DNA of 64,000 bases from CAMTWZ01 sp041749075 (lineage in GTDB: Bacteria; Bacteroidota; Rhodothermia; Balneolales; HLUCCA01). The DNA lies in the NCBI GenBank assembly GCA_041749075.1, contig JBGTBY010000028.1, positions 1 through 64,000 of the forward strand. The letters run 5' to 3'. Below, one piece after another: positions 7,537-15,820 of the stretch. Numbering within the stretch: the first letter of the stretch is position 1; each line of letters starts with the position of its first letter. The notes beneath the pieces are model-generated. The model was not told where the DNA came from, did not search any database, and saw nothing but the letters and a program-made list of their open reading frames with translations. The position numbers were made by a program, and so were the translations under genes.

Positions 7537-8524
7537 GCCTAGCAGCCAAATGGATCCGTTCCATACTCAGCGTTCTGGACCCGTCTTTCACAAACTGGTG
7601 GGTATGAATGACCTTTCGCTCTTTCAAATCGATGATGAAATACGCTCTCCGGTCAGCATTGACAATTCCATAACGCTCAAGCGGAGTGAGGTACATGTCG
7701 TCTGTAGGGCTTGGATTGCCGTCTATGAACGTCTGGATTTTACCAATGGTTTTGTTGTTTTGAGAAGGCGAGATCACCGTGATATAACCCGAATGTGTTC
7801 CGTATTGATAATCTCTTGGATCGGTTCTATAGACTTCACGAAGATCACGGCGCGCCGCTTTACCTCCCATCCACCAAAGCGGGAGGGTACCCTTGCTCAG
7901 TTCCTTCTCACTCAGATATCGAATACGATGTAGTTCATAATCGTACTCATACGTTCCACTCGTACCATCGATCGCATACACCAATGGTTTGGTTGGATGG
8001 ATTGAAATAGAATGGGTGACTTGTATGGAATCGAGCTCGGTGACTTCCCCATCAGATGGATCGATTTTGCCGAACATGCGGTCAGGCACGGCAAATCCAG
8101 TTACCGGGTCGGATTGTTTGGTTATAAAAAAGACTCCTCCATTTCGGTTGGTCAACAGATGGGCCGACTTCCCATAGATTTCCCGGCGTTCCCAGGTCTG
8201 CGTGTTCACCTCGTATATAACACCGGGACCCGTATCCGAATCAGTTTTCGTCATGCTTACATACAATCGCGAACCAGAGACATTGGTTTGTATGGATTGT
8301 ATCCTCTCAAAGCCTGTGAGTGTTTTCAGAATTTCACCCGAAACCAAATCGACAACGACCAATTCATCTGTCGAATGCGCATAGGTGTACAACACCATTC
8401 CGGACAGGTCTTCTTCTGCCCAACTGATGGGAGCCGGACCTTGCTCAAATAAGGAGCAACCCGCAATTAGAAGAATCGGGAATAAATGAAAAAGTGGTCT
8501 TCTATTGAATCGCTCAGATGTCAT
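7523..8524 (-). CDS. lipoprotein with beta-propeller-like repeats
   Basis: 333 residues from the ATG at 8524; a GTG 15 bases upstream is less likely. The signal peptide ends in lipobox LIAGC, so it is lipid-anchored. The body shows repeated blocks typical of YVTN/surface-layer propellers: DELVVVDLVSGEILKTL, VIYEVNTQTWERREI, FGKIDPSDGEVTELDSI, YFIIDLKERKVIH. No catalytic residues are recognised; ligand or partner binding at the envelope is the general expectation. The upstream region to the protease gene consists mostly of a heptamer repeat (8564-8668). Slightly AT-richer than its neighbours. Confidence 0.6.
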   Translation of the reverse strand: MTSERFNRRPLFHLFPILLIAGCSLFEQGPAPISWAEEDLSGMVLYTYAHSTDELVVVDLVSGEILKTLTGFERIQSIQTNVSGSRLYVSMTKTDSDTGPGVIYEVNTQTWERREIYGKSAHLLTNRNGGVFFITKQSDPVTGFAVPDRMFGKIDPSDGEVTELDSIQVTHSISIHPTKPLVYAIDGTSGTYEYDYELHRIRYLSEKELSKGTLPLWWMGGKAARRDLREVYRTDPRDYQYGTHSGYITVISPSQNNKTIGKIQTFIDGNPSPTDDMYLTPLERYGIVNADRRAYFIIDLKERKVIHTHQFVKDGSRTLSMERIHLAARPIGL

Positions 8525-8563
8525 ACCTAAATAAGCCACTTCTTTAGCTGATAATCAAGGGAA

Positions 8564-8668
8564 TCTTGCTTTCTGCTTCTAGCATCCCGCATCAAGCATC
8601 CAGCTTCCACCATCCCGCATCCCGCTTCTTGCATCAAGCTTCTACCATCCCGCATCCAGCTTCTACCC
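8564..8668. repeat. heptanucleotide tandem repeat, 15 units of TCnnGCW
   Basis: On the plus strand 8564-8668 divides into fifteen consecutive 7-base units, for example TCCCGCA, TCAAGCA, TCCAGCT, TCTTGCA. TC opens all but one unit. GCA or GCT closes twelve of them; the two middle bases vary. The tract abuts the HtrA stop codon (8668-8670) and fills most of the gap to the lipoprotein start. No interspersed spacers and no coding frame of note. It resembles in form the heptamer STRR repeats of cyanobacteria; relation to them is not claimed. Confidence 0.8.
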
Positions 8669-9849
8669 TACTGCCCCGCCCAGCGCCTGAGCGATTCGCT
8701 TTCGAGTCCGGAAAGTTCGAATGCGAGCCGCATCACACGTCCTTCACGCCAGATGGACAAATCCACATTTTCGCCCGGACGCAGCACCGCGATCCGTGTC
8801 TGCAATTCGTTTGCTTCGTTCACTTCCATGCCATTCACACTCAGCACGATGTCGCGCATGCGGAGTCCGCCTTTGTCTGCCGCACCACCGCGGACCAGAT
8901 TCACGACTTCCACGCCTTGAACGTCCGTCATGCCGGCGATTTCGGCACGATCTTGATCGACCGCCACGATCTGTACTCCGAGATACGCGCGTTGCACATC
9001 CCCGAATTCGATCAGATCTTGCACAATTTTGAACGCCAAGTTGATCGGAACCGCGAACCCATACCCTTGATAAGCCCCATTTTCCGTTGCGATGGCGGTA
9101 TTGATGCCGATAAGATGTCCGCGCGAATTGACCAGAGCGCCCCCTGAATTTCCTTTGTTGATGGCCGCATCCGTCTGGATGAAGCTTTCGATTCGCATCC
9201 GGTCGTTGATGATGGCCACATCCCGCCCGAGGGCGCTCACGATTCCAGCGGTCACCGTAGAACGCAACCGGAACGGATTTCCGACCGCCATTACCCAATC
9301 GCCGACTTCCAATTCATCCGAATCACCAATCGTGATATGAGGAAGTTCGGTGGATTCGATTTTCAGGACAGCCAAATCCGTGGATGGATCACGGCCGATC
9401 AGTTTCGCAGGATAGGTGCGCTTGTTGGTCAAACCAACCATGATGCTGTTTTCGATGGCATCGGCGATCACATGATTGTTTGTGATGATGTAGCCATCGG
9501 CCGTGATAAGTACTCCGGAACCAATGGAGGTGGTTTCGCGACGAGGAAGGATGCGGTCGAGCATCGATGGGTCCGATGAACCGACTTCGCGTGATGTAGG
9601 AACACGGGTTTCGATATAAACAACGGTTGGAGTAACCGAGCGAGAAACGGATTTCAGGTCGGGAACGAGTCCGCCGGTGATGGCCGGAATCACGACTTCC
9701 GACGGATCCGCCTGTTTCACTTGCGTGAGCTGGATCCTGGTTTCATAGGGGATCGAAATGCCCGCATAGAACACCATCACCACCATGCCGGAAACCATTC
9801 CGATTAGGATGAGGAGCACACCAGTGAGAAGTTTGTGATTCGTGTTCAT
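8668..9849 (-). CDS. HtrA/Deg-family serine protease with one PDZ domain
   Basis: 393 residues. An N-terminal membrane anchor (about 8-28) leads to a periplasmic trypsin-like domain with the triad His126 (TNNHVIADA), Asp158 (STDLAVLKI) and Ser235 (GNSGGALV). One PDZ domain follows (YLGVQIVAVDQDRAEIAGM, then GGAADKGGLRMRDIVLSVNG). The single PDZ and uncleaved-looking anchor resemble DegS, whereas DegP has two PDZ domains. Such proteases degrade or sense misfolded envelope proteins. The start overlaps the recO stop (ATGA), so expression is coupled to recO. The stop lies at the edge of the heptamer repeat. Confidence 0.92.
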   Translation of the reverse strand: MNTNHKLLTGVLLILIGMVSGMVVMVFYAGISIPYETRIQLTQVKQADPSEVVIPAITGGLVPDLKSVSRSVTPTVVYIETRVPTSREVGSSDPSMLDRILPRRETTSIGSGVLITADGYIITNNHVIADAIENSIMVGLTNKRTYPAKLIGRDPSTDLAVLKIESTELPHITIGDSDELEVGDWVMAVGNPFRLRSTVTAGIVSALGRDVAIINDRMRIESFIQTDAAINKGNSGGALVNSRGHLIGINTAIATENGAYQGYGFAVPINLAFKIVQDLIEFGDVQRAYLGVQIVAVDQDRAEIAGMTDVQGVEVVNLVRGGAADKGGLRMRDIVLSVNGMEVNEANELQTRIAVLRPGENVDLSIWREGRVMRLAFELSGLESESLRRWAGQ

Positions 9850-10586
9850 GTCCCGGCTTCGTCGAGTGATCTGAAGAGCAATGCGTCGGACCGACGCTCC
9901 CGCATCGATGACGCATGTTGTTGAATATATACATCCAAATGATGAATGAGCTGTTTTAGTTCACTCGCTGGCATGCTTTTTTTAAATAACGCCGACTGAC
10001 GGGCTCGGATTGCGATGCGCAAGTAGGCCGATTGGTCGTCCGTCAACTTGAAGGAAAGTCCCATTCCGGGTACATCCGATAGCTCACCGTCTTCCACGTT
10101 CAGGAAACGACCACTTCCTTCAGAATCGGATATCACAAATCCCATGAATTCACTCACACGGATCTGGATATAGGGCAAAATATAAGCCGGTTCAATGTCG
10201 GGGGGCGCGTTGTTCAACCATCCCAACAGCGATTCCGCGAAATCGAAGTAGTCGGACATGGGCTGGTCTTCGTGCATCATCTGATCCGTGAGCTCCAAGA
10301 AAGCCATCACAAGGGCCAATCGTCCGAACTCGGTACGGATGCCCCATGTCTGAGTGCGGAACTCGGTGAGGGTGAGCGTTTGGATGGATCTCCCCTCCTT
10401 TATGCTCACCTGGATGTTCAGAACCGATCCCGGCTCCAGATATCCGGCGAATTGGGATTTCGGATTGCGGCATCCTTTCGCCATCACAGCCATTTTCCCC
10501 GCTTCACGAGTGAAAAGGGTCACGATCCGGCTGGACTCCTGAAAGTCCACACACCTCAACACGATGGCGGGTGTGCGGAGCGTCAT
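9846..10586 (-). CDS. recO: DNA repair protein RecO
   Basis: 246 residues. The N-terminal OB-fold begins MTLRTPAIVLRCVDFQESSR, then IVTLFTREAGKMAVMAKGCR, the usual RecO start, followed by YLEPGSVLNIQVSIKEGR. RecO loads RecA onto SSB-coated single strands with RecR in the RecFOR pathway. The C-terminal helical part is conserved in pattern but lacks an obvious four-Cys zinc site, which many RecO proteins also lack. Placed between an RND exporter (one-base TGATG overlap) and the HtrA protease (4-base overlap), so it is part of a translationally coupled chain. recR and recF are not in the window. Confidence 0.92.
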   Translation of the reverse strand: MTLRTPAIVLRCVDFQESSRIVTLFTREAGKMAVMAKGCRNPKSQFAGYLEPGSVLNIQVSIKEGRSIQTLTLTEFRTQTWGIRTEFGRLALVMAFLELTDQMMHEDQPMSDYFDFAESLLGWLNNAPPDIEPAYILPYIQIRVSEFMGFVISDSEGSGRFLNVEDGELSDVPGMGLSFKLTDDQSAYLRIAIRARQSALFKKSMPASELKQLIHHLDVYIQQHASSMRERRSDALLFRSLDEAGT

Positions 10587-13123
10587 CAGTTCGAGTCTTT
10601 ATGCCGGGCGATGAAGTGGATCCATCCGCGGTCTTCGAGCACTTGGATGAGGGCGGGCAAGAAGGTCAGGGCGGATAACAAGGTCATACCCACACCGATC
10701 GTGGCGAGCAGGCCGATGGAATACAAGCCGGGATGGTTGGTGAGCAGCAAGCCCATGAACCCGAACATGGTGGTGATGGATCCGATGGAAATATGCTGAC
10801 CCGTGCTTTTCAGAACGTTCCACATGCTTTTCGGTCCTTCTTCCAGATATCGGGTGGCCAAGTGCACACCATTGTCATTACCGATGCCCAAAATCGCAGG
10901 TAGCACCACCAAATTGTAGAAGTTGAACTTGATGTCGAACAAGATCATGATACCAAAGGTCCACGACAGGCCGACGATTAGCGGCAGCATGGCGATGATC
11001 GACCAACGCAGCGATCGGAACGAGAACAATACGATGAGAACAATCATCACGAACGTTCCGGTCACGAAATACGGACTTTCATCTTGCATCAGTTCCAGCA
11101 TTTCCGCTGCGGCGATGGAGGTACTTCCGCTATGGAATTCCGTTCCGTCGGATGTGGTGATGAGTCCGATTTCGTTCTTGAAGGCGATGGAATTGCGTCC
11201 GTCAGACAATCCCACAGATGGATAAATCATCACAAATTTGCCTAACTCCCCGTCGCGAGTCATGAACCTGTTTTTGAGAAAATCGGGGATTTCGTCTATG
11301 TCGATGGGTTTCGTCACGATGGACGCCCGACGCAAGATGTTGAGATTCTCATTGTCCTGACCACTGATGAACGGATCCGAGAGTTGTTCGCGGATGGTGG
11401 CGATGCGATCGAACTTCGCCGCTTGAACATCCGGATCGTCAGAAAATCGCTCTTGCAAGGCTTCCACATCCAGAATGGTGCTTTCCTCGCCGTTCGCTGC
11501 TTTGATGGCACGGATTTCATCCAGGATTTCGATTACCTGTTCATCGTTTTCGGCGATGATGTAGGCTGGATTTCGACGGCTGCGGGATGTGCCCGTTCCA
11601 CCTGATGCGGTGAATTGCTGATAGGCTTTGTATTCGGGGAACTCCGGTTCCAGCTTGCCGAAATCATATTCAAAGGAAATGCGTCCCGAAAAAAGGATGA
11701 CCAAGAACATCACCACGAAGCCGAAAATGGTGATGGGCAATGCGAACGGATAGCGCTTGGTCACGACGACAGCATGTTCATCGACCACATTCCGGTTTAC
11801 CAGGATCCATCCGAACCGTTCGAACAAGGTGACGAGCGCAGGAAGGATGAACGACATCGCGAACCAGGCCAGCATGATTCCGACGGTTGCGATGAATCCG
11901 AATTCGGAAAAGCCTCTGAAATCGGCGAAGGTGAGCACGAACAAGGCGACGGCAGTGGTCGTGGCGGCGGTAAAGATCGCCGCACCGGACGATTCGTAGG
12001 TAGCAAGGATCGCCTTTTCCACATCCAACCCGTCCGAACGCATTTCCAGATACCGCGCATAGAAGTGGATTCCATAATCAATGCCCAGTCCGAACAGGAT
12101 CACAAACAGAACGGAGGTCATTGTATTGAGCCCGCCCAGGTACAAATAGGTGAGTCCGAACGTGTATACCAGACTCAGAAACAGTGGAATCCCGATCACC
12201 AAAACCGAGACGGGGGCTCGTATGAAGAAGGAGAAAAATCCTTTTTTGCGATCTTCGATGGAACCGCGTTTGTAGTTCAAATACTTCTTCCCGAGGAAAT
12301 AGAACATCACCAACAGCAACACACTACCAATTCCGGTGCTGAAACTGCTGAACACATCGTTCATGATGGAATCGATTTCGAGCAGATGCTTTTTGAGTCG
12401 GCCACCGAATTTGACTTTCATTTCGGGATGGTAGCTGGCGGGGTTCATCGCCACAACCAAAGAATCGTAGTTGACGAACATCCGGCGAAGGAATGCCAAA
12501 TCGCTTTTTGCTCCGGTCGGGAACAGCTTGAGTGTGAGGACGGTACTGTCGGCATTCACCGGATATTCGGACGGGATCATCTCTTTGTAGACATCCTCGA
12601 ACTGTTGTCCGCCGTTATTGTCATCTTCGATATCCTCATCATCCCCGAAATCGATGAAAAATGGATTCGCTTCGAGTTTGGCGTTCTCGATTTCATCATC
12701 GAGATAAACGATCAACTCATCGAGTTCCTCTTCAGTAGCTAAGAAAAGAGCATAATCTTTCAGGACTTCTGTGTCTTTGCGGAATTCGACCTTGCTGAAA
12801 TAGGGAGATTGCGAGCGCCGGTCGTAGAGTTCGAGGCTTTTGACGATGAGATCGTCGGCGAAGCGCTTATTGGCTTCGAAATCGGGAGAACCGATGGCCA
12901 CGTCCATTTCGGTCTCACCGCCGACGGTTTCGCGGAGTTGGTTGAGGGCGATCACCCGTGGATTATCGGCAGGCAGCAGATTGGCGATATCGGTATCGAT
13001 TTTCAGCTGCAGGGCGAAATAGGCGGCGACGATGCCCACCAGAAACGCGATTCCAACCACGCGGTACGGATGACGGACATTCCACAGGATGAGCGGCCTC
13101 AGATAATGAAGAAACTTATGCAT
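10586..13123 (-). CDS. RND-superfamily exporter, MMPL/HpnN-like
   Basis: 845 residues with two repeated halves: a first membrane helix, a large periplasmic loop, then five helices, each half carrying the MMPL-type signature GLGIDYGIHFYARYLE (first) and GIGNDNGVHLATRYLE (second). The first has Asp-Tyr where proton relay residues sit; the second has Asp-Asn. Such exporters move lipids or hydrophobic molecules across the inner membrane; HpnN moves hopanoids. The first loop has an acidic insert (DFGDDEDIEDDNNG). No hopanoid synthesis genes are in the window. It is 6 bases after the DUF3047 gene and overlaps recO by one base. Substrate unknown. Confidence 0.85.
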   Translation of the reverse strand: MHKFLHYLRPLILWNVRHPYRVVGIAFLVGIVAAYFALQLKIDTDIANLLPADNPRVIALNQLRETVGGETEMDVAIGSPDFEANKRFADDLIVKSLELYDRRSQSPYFSKVEFRKDTEVLKDYALFLATEEELDELIVYLDDEIENAKLEANPFFIDFGDDEDIEDDNNGGQQFEDVYKEMIPSEYPVNADSTVLTLKLFPTGAKSDLAFLRRMFVNYDSLVVAMNPASYHPEMKVKFGGRLKKHLLEIDSIMNDVFSSFSTGIGSVLLLVMFYFLGKKYLNYKRGSIEDRKKGFFSFFIRAPVSVLVIGIPLFLSLVYTFGLTYLYLGGLNTMTSVLFVILFGLGIDYGIHFYARYLEMRSDGLDVEKAILATYESSGAAIFTAATTTAVALFVLTFADFRGFSEFGFIATVGIMLAWFAMSFILPALVTLFERFGWILVNRNVVDEHAVVVTKRYPFALPITIFGFVVMFLVILFSGRISFEYDFGKLEPEFPEYKAYQQFTASGGTGTSRSRRNPAYIIAENDEQVIEILDEIRAIKAANGEESTILDVEALQERFSDDPDVQAAKFDRIATIREQLSDPFISGQDNENLNILRRASIVTKPIDIDEIPDFLKNRFMTRDGELGKFVMIYPSVGLSDGRNSIAFKNEIGLITTSDGTEFHSGSTSIAAAEMLELMQDESPYFVTGTFVMIVLIVLFSFRSLRWSIIAMLPLIVGLSWTFGIMILFDIKFNFYNLVVLPAILGIGNDNGVHLATRYLEEGPKSMWNVLKSTGQHISIGSITTMFGFMGLLLTNHPGLYSIGLLATIGVGMTLLSALTFLPALIQVLEDRGWIHFIARHKDSN

Positions 13124-13129
13124 AAAGGA

Positions 13130-13822
13130 TCAGGGTGCGGACTTCAGTAGGATGCGGTCGTAATCGGCTTTTGAAAAAGATTGGGTATCGTCGGCATCGC
13201 TCAAAATGAGAATACCGATGGGGCGCTTAGGCACGGCGCCTCGGAAAAAGCGGTTGTAATCGTCGACAATGTTTCGTTCGAAGGTGATCCATTTGCCCAG
13301 ATTCTTCGTTCCGGATTCCATCACAACGATATGCTGCATGTTCATATTCCGGGATGCGGTTTTGCCTTGTTCCACCGTGCTGCTCCATGTGTAGCGAACC
13401 ACTTTGGGCATGCGGAAGGCGTTAAACCCCCACACCACATAGATGCTGGCGGCGGTATCGTTTCGTTTTTCCGCGAATTCATTGGCCCCTTCGGGAAGTG
13501 CGTGGACGCGCCAATCCCAACTCAGAATCGGCATCTCGCGGATGTCATCCAGTGTCTCGGCACCGATCTCCAGCGAGAGGTGCTTCGCACGGGATCCTTC
13601 ATAACGCAGGAATGTGCGTCCGCCTTCTTTTCGGATCGCATAGTGATAGTCGTCACGCGACTCGCCGACATAATTCGACGGCTTCGCATTCCCATCCCGA
13701 TTGTACCATTTGGATGGCAGTGAGCCAGGCGCGTCGTTCTCGAAATCCTCCAACACGATTTGACCTGAACTGGAGCCGATAAACCCGGATATGAAGAGGC
13801 AAAAAATAAAAACAGCGCGCAT
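13130..13822 (-). CDS. DUF3047 secreted protein
   Basis: 230 residues with a signal peptide (MRAVFIFCLFISGF, then IGSSSGQ). The mature part matches DUF3047: LSWDWRVHALPEGANE, NDTAASIYVVWG, VVRYTWSSTVEQGK, NLGKWITFERNIVDDY, then GILILSDADDT. The family has a carbohydrate-binding-like beta-sandwich appearance and no known function; it is periplasmic or outer-membrane associated. It heads the chain DUF3047-RND-recO-htrA, which suggests it works with the RND exporter at the envelope. The promoter would lie in the 71 bases shared with the divergent methyltransferase gene. Confidence 0.75.
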   Translation of the reverse strand: MRAVFIFCLFISGFIGSSSGQIVLEDFENDAPGSLPSKWYNRDGNAKPSNYVGESRDDYHYAIRKEGGRTFLRYEGSRAKHLSLEIGAETLDDIREMPILSWDWRVHALPEGANEFAEKRNDTAASIYVVWGFNAFRMPKVVRYTWSSTVEQGKTASRNMNMQHIVVMESGTKNLGKWITFERNIVDDYNRFFRGAVPKRPIGILILSDADDTQSFSKADYDRILLKSAP

Positions 13823-13893
13823 CTCTGTGAGATATGGACTTTGGAGTGATTAACTTACCATTTTAACGCCCTGCCTACAAGCCTATTGCGACA

Positions 13894-14733
13894 ATGACGA
13901 TACAATCCATCTTGAATTCCATTGCGATTAAAAAGAATGACCATCCACTGATTTTCACACTGATTTCAATCGTGGGTCTTCTTCATTTAGGATTCTATCT
14001 CATCGAGACATCCCTCACATTCTATCTAAGTCAATTTCTGATTATCATTATTGTGATCTTGGCATCGATTCACACGTTTCGGATGGTGGAACGCCGCTTA
14101 TTGGACCAGCAACGACAGATTCAGGCATTGATCGACACGTCGCACGTGCTGGATCTTCGCGCACCACTTCCTTCGTTTACCGGATGGGCCGCCACACCCG
14201 AGCTCATCACGCAAATTCTGATCCAGATCAAATCGAGACATCCGAAATTGGTAATGGAATTAGGAAGTGGGGCTAGCACCATCGCCATCCCATATATGCT
14301 CGAAAAGTGGGGAAAAGGATCGCTGATATCCATCGATCATGATCCGGAATTCGGAGAGCGGACCCGGATGAATCTCGAGCTACATCACCATACATCGGTT
14401 GATTTAAGCATTTGCAAACTGATTCCTTATGAATTGAACGGTCAAAACTTTCTATGGTATGATATTTCAAAGATCCGTTTCTCGAACAAAATTGACATCC
14501 TCATTGTTGACGGACCACCTTGGCAGACCAATTCGTTAGCAAGATATCCTGCATTGCCCCTTTTATGGAATCATCTTGCGAAGGACGCCCTCATTTTAGT
14601 GGATGATGCGGATCGTGACGAAGAGACAAAAATGGTGAGCCGGTGGCTGGATGAATATCCTGTGGATATCGTGCTTACTGAAGCGTCCATGAAAGGACTG
14701 ACCATCCTCAAGGTTCGGAAACCAGAGACCTGA
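13894..14733 (+). CDS. membrane-anchored class I methyltransferase-like protein
   Basis: 279 residues. Two N-terminal membrane segments (about 18-35 and 43-60) and a short coiled region (MVERRLLDQQRQIQAL) precede a Rossmann-type domain with motif I LVMELGSGAS (119-128), the acidic motif II ISIDHDPEFG, and DILIVDGPPW and ALILVDDADRDEE. This fits S-adenosylmethionine-dependent methyltransferases seen beside surface-glycan genes; the acceptor is unknown. It converges with the pyruvyltransferase gene, overlapping 26 bases at the 3' ends. AT-richer than its neighbours, which may reflect a different origin. A non-methyltransferase Rossmann enzyme cannot be excluded. Confidence 0.65.
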   Translation: MTIQSILNSIAIKKNDHPLIFTLISIVGLLHLGFYLIETSLTFYLSQFLIIIIVILASIHTFRMVERRLLDQQRQIQALIDTSHVLDLRAPLPSFTGWAATPELITQILIQIKSRHPKLVMELGSGASTIAIPYMLEKWGKGSLISIDHDPEFGERTRMNLELHHHTSVDLSICKLIPYELNGQNFLWYDISKIRFSNKIDILIVDGPPWQTNSLARYPALPLLWNHLAKDALILVDDADRDEETKMVSRWLDEYPVDIVLTEASMKGLTILKVRKPET

Positions 14734-15820
14734 TCTGCTCCCATAGGTCTTTCGACTCCAGCTTGAATTCAGCGGCCTTGACGGTAAGATGAGCGCGTTC
14801 GACGGCTTGCGTCGACTCATCCAACATCGCCTTCACCCTGGTCATGGTTTCTTCATCGGAACGGATCAATCCCTGAGTGTACTCATACTCGGTTAACAGC
14901 TCCTCATATTTGTGACTCCATGACGTCGCCACACACGGAACACCTTGGCTTAGGGCGCTCACGAGTCCGTGAAAGCGACTTGTTGCCACCGCATACGAGG
15001 CACCGATGATGCCTTTGATCATGAGAGGATGGGATTCTTTCACGACACGCAGAGGTTCGGACCGGGTTGAGTTGATCAGCGCCGCCACCTTCACATCCTG
15101 ATCCGCTTCATGCAGCAGAATGAAGGCTTCCCTCCCATTTGCTCGGATCGTGTCAATCAAGGCCCGCATCGTGTCGAGGTAAGCTTTTTCTCCCCCTTCC
15201 GTGGCCACAATCATCTTGATGTTCGGGATGATGGCCACGCGCTCGGCGTACCAAGCGGCGTCCTTCGGAACAAAAGGCGTCACCAGATTCGTGAAATCGG
15301 GTTTTCGAGTGATGGTACCGGCGGAATGAATGCCCGACACATGCGCCATCGACACCGAATCACGGACAAACACACGGTCGGCTTGCGAGAACACCGTTTT
15401 CATTTCGGCGCGCAGTTCCGGAACCCGGAACGGTCCAAACGCCTGGGGAAGCAGAATCACCACTTTCCCATCCTGTTTCCATCGGCGGATGTGGGAGCTG
15501 ATGCGGCGTTTCGCCTTTTTCGCACCCCAAGGATCGCCATACGCATATCCGGATGCGTCCAGCACCATATCGATCTGGGATTCCGGAATCTCTCCGTTCA
15601 TTTTGGAAAACGATGAAGGCAGCAATGGCAGCGTCCATTTCGGAATCATGCCTGCGGCACGGATCTGCTTTTTCGTGGCACGTGGTGAGGTTTCCATCAC
15701 CAGTCTCACAGGGCGATCAAACAGGGCCACCTGTTCTTTGATGGCGTGCAACATCAGCTCCGCGCCTTTGTTCACGAATTCAACACCGCGGAGTTCGATG
15801 GTGTACAGATCAGTTTCCAT
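14708..15820 (-). CDS. polysaccharide pyruvyl transferase family protein
   Basis: 370 residues. It starts with IELRGVEFVNKGAELML, the glycine/asparagine-containing opening of the CsaB/WcaK pyruvyl transferase family, and contains ADRVFVRDSVS and, near the C-terminus, ASYAVATSRFHGLVSALSQG, the family's signature. These enzymes move pyruvate from phosphoenolpyruvate to a sugar to form an acidic ketal on cell-wall or exopolysaccharide units. It is the last gene of a leftward glycan cluster and overlaps the nitroreductase gene upstream by 11 bases. No other pyruvyl transferase is in the window. Target sugar unknown. Confidence 0.82.
   Translation of the reverse strand: METDLYTIELRGVEFVNKGAELMLHAIKEQVALFDRPVRLVMETSPRATKKQIRAAGMIPKWTLPLLPSSFSKMNGEIPESQIDMVLDASGYAYGDPWGAKKAKRRISSHIRRWKQDGKVVILLPQAFGPFRVPELRAEMKTVFSQADRVFVRDSVSMAHVSGIHSAGTITRKPDFTNLVTPFVPKDAAWYAERVAIIPNIKMIVATEGGEKAYLDTMRALIDTIRANGREAFILLHEADQDVKVAALINSTRSEPLRVVKESHPLMIKGIIGASYAVATSRFHGLVSALSQGVPCVATSWSHKYEELLTEYEYTQGLIRSDEETMTRVKAMLDESTQAVERAHLTVKAAEFKLESKDLWEQIRSLVSEP

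Noticed and set aside
8564..8668. CRISPR array
   Set aside because: The period is 7 bases with no unique spacers and no cas genes; it is a short tandem repeat.
11615..12742. 375-residue open frame on the plus strand
   Set aside because: It lies wholly opposite the RND exporter gene and has a His/Glu/Gln-rich, low-complexity product typical of antisense shadows.
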